From Takakia lepidozioides (Eukaryota > Streptophyta > Takakiopsida > Takakiales > Takakiaceae), in the NCBI GenBank assembly GCA_030704615.1, contig CM060731.1, positions 26,164,001 to 26,228,000 of the forward strand: a stretch of DNA of 64,000 nt. Direction: 5' to 3'. The notes below the pieces were generated by a model. It was not told where the DNA came from and searched no databases. It worked only from the letters and a program-made list of their open reading frames with translations. Within the stretch, counting starts at the first letter, position 1. The number at the start of each line of letters is the position of its first letter. Of the stretch, positions 57,000 through 64,000 are shown in pieces. The translations under genes were made by a program, and so were the position numbers.

Positions 57000-58430
57000 A
57001 TAGGGCACTATCTCACATTTCCAGTCTTGTCAAATCATCCCAAAAGACACCACCCGATCATCCAAGACAAAGCAGGGTGGGAGGGCGGGGTTTGTTCTTG
57101 TGTGGGACAAGATAAGATATTGCTCGTCCTGTGCATGCTGCAAGGCCTCTTGGTTCAGCCTGTACATATACTAGCAGCTTACCAATTCAGCCATTAATTA
57201 TGGCAGGTCATGCATCAGCCAAGGCATAAGGACCAGCCTGCATTTTGTCAGAGTCTTAGTATACCACCAAGCAGTCCAACTTGGGCCAGATGAAGTAGTT
57301 CCATATCATTTGTATTCACCCCGAGACATGTGATCATATAAGGTATCAAGGGAATGTGAATGCAGCCTGTCAGATTGCAGGTTCAAGACTTGTACCAACA
57401 AACAGCATGAACAGCCGAGATCCATCCTCTTTTGTATAAAAAACAGATGGCAGGTCATAGGCCTGATGTCATGACAGATCCAAAACAATAGGGATTCCAT
57501 TGCAGCTTACCATCCTCATCCTTCAAGAGTTCCATGCTAAGACATGCAAAGAACACCTTACTACGATCCAATACACATCAGAAGTAGGCCTGACAAGGAG
57601 CACCAAAAACCAGATCCTCTTTGGCCAAAATAACTTACAACCTAGCTTAGTAATCCACACGCTGTGCTGTCAAAGATTAAAAGTTAGCGGATAGTTTGTA
57701 TGCAAGCCTCAGGAAACAAGCCCGTCAGACCGAGCTGCGCATCGGCGGCCGAACGACAAAGGCCAGAACGCAGGCTGGAGCATATCAAGTCAAGGGATGT
57801 TGGGTTGAAATTGGGGCTGCAACCAGCAGCCACCTCACAGCGCGCACAACCCTAGGTCTCCTCAGCCCATATCCCAATCTGCATGCTCAAGAAACTTCAA
57901 AGTAGGTGAGGATCCTCACCTGGTCCCATCACAAGCCCCCACAAAAACCAACAGGTTAGTGAGGATTGTGGAACCCCGAGTGAATCACAGACCCTCACAC
58001 TTGTCATCGATATCAACTAAGAAATTCAAAAGCAAGAGAAAGAGATAAGAACATGAGAATCCCTAAACTCCAAAGGCACCTTAAGCGATTGGGGAAGAGG
58101 GTTATGCGCCATCACCACCCGCAGCAAGCCGCCTCCACAAAGCACATACGCAATGAAGCAAAGCAGGCACAATCGCAAGGCACTAGAATGAGACTTCCCA
58201 TCATAAGCATCCTTGCTAAGCACAGAAAAAGCCAGAGGAGGGAAGATGCCACTGCTTTCATAGCGGTGTTTCCCGCTGCAAGAGAGACAAGGCGCCGCCT
58301 TCGCACCCCCCCCAGGCGCTCGTCCAACATGGGTACGACACCACAAACAGGGCAACCACCGAAGCACGCCCGCCATAACACTCTCCTCGCGAGCTCAGAA
58401 GCACATCGCGTGCTTCTGACAGCAGGAGAG
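57000..58430. other. No gene seen
   Basis: Mixed sequence. A possible B-box-like word (GCAGGTTCAAGACTTG, near 57380) hints at another SINE-like repeat. Frames at 57696..57905 and 58026..58439 are open on both strands with no recognisable family. Confidence 0.35.
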
Positions 58431-58960
58431 ACGACATAGGGTCGTCCCCCGATTATTCATCCGTGGATGAGAAACAGTAGGACGAATCCATATACCCTGA
58501 CAGATTTCATCTGCAGCAAGGTTAAAAATAGGTTTTGGGGTAGGGGTTAGGGTTTCCACCGTAATTAATCATAATTAGGGGTAGTAAAGATCAATTCCAG
58601 ACCATAATCATATCATCCATAGACAGATCATTTGTGTCAAGATGAAAAAGTATGGAATATCATCCGTGGCAGCGCCTTACCTCCATCTAGGTAATTCTAT
58701 CATTCCTTACCAGACCATCCGGTATGGATAAAAAGAGTCAATAAAAGAGGAATGAAAAATTATCACCCTGGTAGTTTTTCATCCGGTACGGATGGAAAAA
58801 CAGGATGTTGTTGGCAAGGTAATTCTTTTCTTCCATGGTGACTCATCCGGTATGGATGAGAGTCAATAGAGGAGGAATGAAAAGGCCAAAAGAGCCATCC
58901 TAGAGGTAATTCAGTGTCCATCCTGGTGGCTCATCCGGTATGGATGAAAAAGCCTGATAG
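58430..58960. repeat. Tandem repeat with hairpin word ATCCGGTATGGAT
   Basis: The inverted word TCATCCGGTATGGATGA or a close variant (ATCCGTGGAT, ATCCGGTACGGAT) occurs at about 58460, 58660, 58714, 58780, 58843 and 58931. The better units are 63-89 bp apart and share GAGTCAATA(A/G)A(A/G)GAGGAATGA and GGTAATTC. It is a short diverged satellite, each unit carrying a potential small hairpin. Confidence 0.65.
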
Positions 58961-59076
58961 AGGATGAGAAAACAAAGAATCAACACTGATAGCAATTTGC
59001 CCATTCCCAGTAGAGAGGGAGACAAAGGGAGAGAGGGGGCAACAATGAAAAAAAATGGGTTTGGGGGGGGGGGGGG

Positions 59077-59900
59077 GAGGTCAGATGGTGGGGTCAGCTG
59101 CAACATATGTCCAACACCAGATATCCTAAGTTAATGGACTCTATATCTTGGAAACAGGACCGCCCACCGATCTGTCAAACAGGCTAAAGTCTTGGCAGAA
59201 GATAGTAGAAGAGATTCTCAAGGACCTGGACCTGGAACCGCAAGTCTTCACCCTGCTGGATAAATCTGACTTAGAGGCTGTAGTGTCCAACCATGTCTGT
59301 TGCCATGAGATTGTCTGATGAAAATGAAGTTAGGCAAAAAACTTCCCTGAACTTGTTTCCAGTCAGTGACATGGGGGAGGACATCTTGGATAACCTCAAG
59401 GGTCTACCCACTCTCGGCAGTAGACTGAAATTTAAACTCAGGGCATGAAGCCTACCTTTGAACAGCAAACGAAAGTAGAGAAGAAAGGGAGAGTGCAATT
59501 GCCCGTCGTGTGGGCAATCTGAAGACAGTACTCATTTTCTGATACACTGCTAGATAAATCTGACTTAGAGGCTGTAGTGTCCAACCATGTCTGTGGGCAA
59601 CCTGAAGACATTCATTTTCTGATACACTATCCGGGGTTCTCTCACCAAAGAGACGCTCTCTTCAAATCTGTCAAGGGAATTGTGCATGTACCTCTGTTTA
59701 CTAACTTTGAAAAAGTCGAGGCTGAGCCAAAAGCCCAGCCCTTCTGAGGCCTAGTTTCTGGGCAACTCACACACAGCCGATTGATGCTTGTGTGAAGGGA
59801 TTTGTAGAGGATATCTGGAAAACCCGGATTACTTCTATATGTGAAGGTAAGTCTTACTACCAACGTTGGCCCCTGACAGAGGTAGGATCTGTCCCTTTTG
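59077..59900 (+). pseudogene. LINE reverse transcriptase C-terminal region, copy 2
   Basis: Starts near AGGTCAGATGGTGG and CAGCTGCAACATATGTCCAA. It contains DLDLEPQVF, LDKSDLEAV, NEVRQKTSLNLFPVSDMG, then CPSCGQSEDSTHFL, and from 59690 TNFEK...EAEPKA and ITSICEGKSYYQRWPLTEVG. Many frame breaks. Internally the piece 59257..59302 is repeated at 59550..59597 and followed by a second copy of GGGCAACCTGAAGACA. Confidence 0.65.
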
Positions 59901-59941
59901 TTCCCCCAAGAGAGGGGGCACAAAAGAAAAACAGAGAATGT

Positions 59942-59996
59942 GGGGGGAGGGGAGTGACTGAGCAGCAGCAGCTGCTCAGTCACTCTCCCCCCCCCC
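59942..59996. repeat. Long hairpin with 15 bp perfect arms
   Basis: GAGTGACTGAGCAGC (59952..59966), loop AGCA, then GCTGCTCAGTCACTC (59971..59985). Outside these, G-rich DNA on the left faces a C-run on the right, extending the stem imperfectly to about 26 bp. Confidence 0.8.
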
Positions 59997-59999
59997 CCA

Positions 60000-60110
60000 C
60001 CTTCTTTCCTTTTCTTTTCTTTGTTGCCCCTTGATGTCTCCCTCTCACTCCCTCTCTCTGTCCCTCTCTCTCCCTCTCTTCTGTGCTGCTCTCTTTTAAG
60101 CTCCCGACAC
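60000..60110. repeat. CT-rich low-complexity tract
   Basis: Pyrimidine-rich run (CTTTCCTTTTC, then CCCTCTCTCTCCCTC) between the hairpin and the third LINE copy. Confidence 0.6.
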
Positions 60111-60119
60111 CCTAAATTC

Positions 60120-60545
60120 AAGGTCAGATGGTGGGTTCAGCTGCAACATATGTCCAACACCAGATATCCTAAGTTAATTGACTCTATATCTTGGAAACAG
60201 GACCGCCCTGTCAAACAGGGTGAGCCCTGGGAGAAGAGAGTAAAAAAGATTCTCAAGGATCTGAATCTGGGCCGCAAGTCTTGACCTTGCTGGATAAACC
60301 TGACTTAGAGAGTGTAGTGTCCAAAGCCATGTTTGTTACCAGAAAATTGTCGATGAATGAAAATGAGGTTAGGAAGAAAACTTCCCTGAACCTGTTTCCA
60401 GTCTGTGACATGGGGGATGACATCATGGATGCGCTCAAGGGTCTATCCCACTCTTTGCACCAGACCTAAATTTAAAGTCAGGGGGAAGACTACCTTTGAA
60501 CAGTAAACAGAAGCAGAGAGGAAAGGGAGAGTGCAATTTCCCTGA
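60120..60545 (+). pseudogene. LINE reverse transcriptase C-terminal region, copy 3
   Basis: Starts at AGGTCAGATGGTGGG like copy 2. It reads VRWWVQLQHMSNTRYPKLID, KQDRPVKQGEPWEKRVKKIL, then LESVVSKAM, NEVRKKTSLNLFPVCDMG. The similarity stops in the zinc knuckle after GAGAGTGCAATTTCC, where unrelated GC-rich DNA begins. Confidence 0.65.
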
Positions 60546-61620
60546 CATACCTCTGCTGCTCTGCTGGTGGTGCTTGAAGCGAGCTGGCTCGGCGAGCTGC
60601 TGCGGTGCTGTCGCGGGTCCCCGCCGCTGCAGGGCGTCTCTTCCCCGCTCACCACGGCTCTCTCTCTCTCTCTCTTCAGCTCGTTAGGTCGCGCCTCTGT
60701 GCGGCGTTCCTACCACACAGGGGAGAGAGACATCAGCCCGTGCTTAGGGCAAGAAAGAAAGACAGAAAGTGAGGGAGGAGGCGGTGCTTACCTTGGGCGA
60801 TGGAGCGGCGTTGGGGCAAACTCCTTGGGGCCTCGCGACCACCTCAGGCTCAGCAATAGGTGCGTTTCTCCTCCACCCTAAACCCTACTCTCTGAACTAC
60901 CTCTCTCCCAAGAACAAACGAAAACGGGAGGGGAAAGAGATGCTTGAAGCACTTAGGGAAAAAAAAAAGGCGCGGCACCCACGTCTGCGCCCGCCCTTTT
61001 TTGAAATGTAAAAATGAAGATTGCGACGGCTGGCCGTCGTTTCTTGCGACCCCCGGCCCCATAAAAAAAAAAACACGTCGCCCCCCGCGACGGCTGTCCG
61101 TCGCGAGGTCCGACCCCCAGTTAAAATAATTAATTAATTAATTAATTAAAAAAATAAAAACGTCGTCCAATCCGATTCAGGGTGTCGCAGGAGGCGACGG
61201 CCGGCCTTTCTGGATTTAGGGTTTAGGGCCTTTTGGGTTTCTTAGTTTTATTTATTTTATTTATTTTTCATATGTACTGGGTTAGGGTGTTTGCTTTTTC
61301 TTTATGGTGTTGGTTTTGGATTGGCGGTTTTGGTTGTGGGTCTTGGGGTTAAAAGGATAAACGGTGTAATTAGGATTCACATACCCAAAATGTGGTTCAA
61401 TCTGATAATCGCAAAGCGCTGGGTCTCAACAAATTTTTCCATAGTGTGAGCATCCTGAAGATAGAACGAGAGGAAGGATTTATTGTCTTGGGCTCTAGCA
61501 CCATAGGGATGCTCCGCCTTTGGTTACCAATTTTGAAAGCCCCAAGGCTGAGGCATAGGGTTTTTTTGCCAACGGTTTTTGAGAAATGAAAGTGTTGGTG
61601 GTGTGTGTTAATTAGGATGG
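60546..61620. other. GC-rich then T-rich stretch, no gene
   Basis: 60546..61110 is GC-rich with a CT repeat. Words such as GCGACGGCTG(G/T)CCGTCG occur at 61022..61041 and 61088..61106, with GGCGACGGCCGGCC near 61193, all inverted words. A (TTAA)n tract is at 61126..61150. TTTAGGGTTTAGGG at 61216 is a short telomere-like word. 61500..61560 resembles the LINE phrase for TNFES.KAE. Confidence 0.45.
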
Positions 61621-62330
61621 GATGGTGAGGAAACATCGACCCGTCTCCCTCGAGGATGGGGAGGTAGTACCACATATTGATTGTGGCCCTAGAGCGACCA
61701 TTTTTCGTGGCGAGGAGGCACCCATTGCACCTTATCCAATACAGGCTGCCGGGAACAATCGTAGAAGGGACCGGGGCCAAATTTCAGGTGATGCGGAGGA
61801 CGTTGACACCCCGGGATCGAGTCGAGCGCGCCGCGGGTTGCCCCCTTGCGGGCCACCCTGTCTAACCACGTCCACCTTTGACCCCCCCCCGACACGATTG
61901 TGTGTTGGTGCACTAAGTGTTGGGAACGGATACCGCCGGGCGGCACTAGACCACCGAGGCGGCGACCGCATGTTTGTCGAAAACATTACAGAAGAACAAG
62001 ATTGCGGATGCAGCAAAGTGAGTGTTTTTTCCCCCCCCTCTCATTAACATTCATTTAAGGTACATTTAGGTTTATCTAATAATATAGTATGATTGGTAAA
62101 CATACATGAATCAAAATTACGACATAAGTATTAATGCGTCGTTTACTATGCATATTACACACCACGACTTGATGCCCAAGCTTGCAATCACATTGCACAT
62201 GAGGCATTTCGCGCCGGTCTATTTGCAGAATTTTTGCCAGAGCATGTGCCCCATGTGACCAGTTGGTTTCCCAAACAGCACGTAGATGAGATGCGTAGGG
62301 TCGAGGGGTATCGTAGGTGTCGTAGGTGTT
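61620..62330 (+). CDS. Unrecognised GC-rich coding-like sequence
   Basis: The plus strand from 61622 reads MVRKHRPVSLEDGEVVPHID, continuing to 62047. After a possible intron, about 62190..62340 reads HEAFRAGLFAEFLPEHVPHV, SWFPKQHVDEMRRVEGYRRC. The composition looks coding but there is no known motif. The downstream Pro-rich stretch (62340..62580) and 62580..62725 (LGWPEPDPPPPDGKRIGLLL) may belong to it. It could be part of a transposable element. Function not assignable. Confidence 0.3.
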
Positions 62331-62779
62331 TTGGCCGGCGACGAGCACCCCCCCCCCCTCCCCCGCCCCTCCAGTTTCCTCAGGCGGTCCCCTGATTGTG
62401 GCCTCCTCCCCCTCGTCTGTTTCTTTGCCTGATCCACCTCCAATTGTACTTGATCCGAACGTTGTACCCCCGGCTGCACCTCCGACATTACATCCTCAAT
62501 CACCTCCACTTTCATCTCCTCCGCCAGCACCACCTCCACCCACCTCCACCCCACGGCATGTGCGCCCGAACCCCTAGGAAGGGTCGGCTTCGCCCTAGGT
62601 TTCCTCCCCTTCGGCTTGGGTGGCCTGAGCCGGATCCTCCTCCCCCCGATGGGAAGCGCATAGGACTATTGTTAGAGGACGGTAGGGACTTAGACACTTA
62701 TACGGGATCTGTAGGGTACCCTTAATTTTTGCACAGACTGAGACAAACAGGAACCTTAGGGGTGACAGCAGCGCACTGT

Positions 62780-63008
62780 AGAGGGGGTTACACCCACACA
62801 GCCAACACAGCCGTCACAGCCACAGCCGCCGTCACAGCCACAGCCCCACAGCCCACAGCCCGTCACAGTCCACAAACACAGCCACACAGCCAGTCACACA
62901 GCCCACACAGCGTCACAGTCGTCACAGCCCACACAGCCCACACCCAGTCACAGCCACAGCCACACAGTCACAGCCCGACACAGCCAGCCAGTCACCGCTT
63001 GACACAGC
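62780..63008. repeat. CACAGCC minisatellite
   Basis: About 30 irregular copies of CACAGCC/GTCACAG words over 230 bp. The open frame 62729..63019 (Thr/Ala/Pro/Ser/His) is produced by the repeat. Confidence 0.8.
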
Positions 63009-63606
63009 TGTCACGATAATAGGGAACGAAGAGTAGGACAGGGAACGACTGTGGGGAACAACACCTTGAAGGGAACATGTTAGTTCACATACGACGGTTA
63101 GAGAGGGAAACGGTTAGAACCGCGGATAGGAGGATAAAAAGGGGAATTGATGGGAGGACTCAGGAGCGAGGAGCGGAGCGGAAGTCGGAGAGCACGATGA
63201 AGGAGGAAAGAGGATTAGTAGATGCTTGTTATATGCAAAGCTGTAGGGATATTGTAGAGGAGAATAGAGACACAATGGCTTCGGCCTGATACCTGATAAA
63301 TCATAATCTGATACTTATACGATACAATCACACTGTGTAGAGAGATCTGAGTGAAGCTGTGGATTGAATGGAGGAGTGAAGGAAACCGATAAATTGATGA
63401 AGCAAACTGATACTTAATTATCAATGGTAAGGTAGCTAAGATGAATGCGGAAAAGGAAACAAATAGGAAACACCCCCATGATACACTAGCTGTAGGTCAT
63501 GACTGATTGTTCTGCGCGGGCTGAGTACTTAGAGATTTCCAACTCTTCTATCTTGGAGTTTCCGCCTCGGATAGCGAAGGGATGGGTGAGTAAAAGCCGC
63601 GCGACA
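63009..63606 (+). mobile_element. Candidate 5' LTR of an LTR retrotransposon
   Basis: It starts TGTCACG at 63009 and ends CGCGACA at 63606, so the ends are TG...CA with a 6 of 7 inverted match. A primer-binding-site-like sequence follows two bases later. The second LTR would lie outside the window, so neither LTR identity nor a target duplication can be tested. The short frame inside (63077..63289) is not supported as a gene. Confidence 0.45.
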
Positions 63607-64000
63607 TTTGGCGACCATACTGGGGACCTGGGATGAACAACCAGATGTGACAGGCATCTGGTGGGATCATGGTGGTTGGACCATTAAAGAATTTGAAGTG
63701 AATCAAATTCCCTGTGGAACGAAGGAAGAAAGATTGTCCAAACAATTCTTTCAAAGGTTCTTGGAATTGCCAGACGGATGTAAAGAAAATATTCTTAAAC
63801 GAGTGCATGATGCTGATCCAGAATGGGGTCTGGAGAAAGGAGTGATAAAGATTTATCAGGTAGCCTGTAGAGGAAGAGCACGTTGGTTACCAACATTAGT
63901 TTATGTGATAGCGTTGCTATCCATTAAACGAGTAGAGTTTGAAGGCTGGGAAGAAAGAAAGGTGAATGTTTATACTCATATGCATGAAGAGCTTGTACTG
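63590..64000 (+). CDS. Open frame at window end, possibly gag region of an LTR element, partial
   Basis: Following the candidate primer binding site, one plus-strand frame stays open from 63590 to the last base. It reads TWDEQPDVTGIWWDHGGWTI, KEERLSKQFFQRFLELPDGC, then DADPEWGLEKGVIKIYQVAC and beyond. There is no ATG in frame before about 63980, so translation would need an upstream spliced exon or another start. The residues look coding (even, Trp-containing), but no known domain is recognised. The position just after an LTR-like end suggests gag. The 3' end is outside the window. Confidence 0.45.
63609..63627 (+). promoter_or_regulatory. Candidate minus-strand primer binding site (tRNA-Arg type)
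   Basis: TGGCGACCATACTGGGGAC starts with TGG, complementary to a tRNA CCA end. It resembles the TGGCGAC-N5-CTGGGGA sites that I recall for plant Ty3/Tat-like elements primed by tRNA-Arg. Confidence 0.5.

Noticed and set aside
58430-58960. Possible CRISPR-like array
   Set aside because: Repeats are degenerate with irregular spacing, spacers are related to each other, and the genome is a plant; it is a tandem satellite.
61216-61230. Telomere repeat TTTAGGG
   Set aside because: Only two units; an isolated word, not an interstitial telomere array.
62729-63019. Thr/Ala/Ser/His-rich open frame
   Set aside because: Generated by the CACAGCC minisatellite, not a protein gene.

Overview
This is nuclear DNA of a land plant. 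Multi-exon genes have GT-AG introns, and the window carries PLS-type PPR sequences, a plant-type 2-oxoglutarate dioxygenase, MULE, hAT and LINE fragments and tRNA-derived SINE-like repeats. No organelle or bacterial features are visible. The highly repeated PPR sequence, the MULE type and the FCP1-like genes lead me to suspect a non-seed plant (fern, lycophyte or bryophyte), but that is only an inference.

Layout. 0-3 kb: 5' part of a protein phosphatase 4 catalytic subunit gene on the minus strand, continuing past base 1. 3.5-6.5 kb: LINE and hAT debris. 6.7-7.7 kb: a broken fragment of a CPSF-A/DDB1-family beta-propeller gene. 7.8-10 kb: a decayed PPR gene. 10.2-16.8 kb and 26.0-32.7 kb: two arms of a large, nearly identical inverted duplication, each with a decayed PPR gene. 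The 9.2 kb spacer holds an intact four-exon 2OG-Fe(II) dioxygenase gene (19.5-22.3 kb), a hAT-type MITE, a fragment of an EEP endonuclease and LINE pieces. 32.7-33.5 kb: the 3' part of a beta-class SAM methyltransferase-like gene, cut by the inverted-repeat boundary. 34-38 kb: two tandem FCP1/NLI-type HAD phosphatase-like genes, the first broken, the second with a consistent five-exon model. 39-44 kb: SINE, nested hAT MITE and a hAT transposase. 44.9-49.3 kb: a second methyltransferase-like fragment followed by a ParB/sulfiredoxin-like multi-exon sequence whose first intron holds a palindrome array. 50.2-53.7 kb: a MULE transposase with SWIM finger, broken. 54-61 kb: diverged repeats and three copies of one LINE family. 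61.6-64 kb: low-complexity DNA, a short minisatellite, and what looks like the 5' LTR and primer-binding site of an LTR retrotransposon running off the right end.

The only genes that look functional are the phosphatase 4 gene (partial), the dioxygenase and the second FCP1-like gene. Most other coding sequence is broken. The most unusual content is the ParB-like plus beta-class methyltransferase family, seen as fragments at two places, and the inverted PPR duplication flanking the dioxygenase gene.
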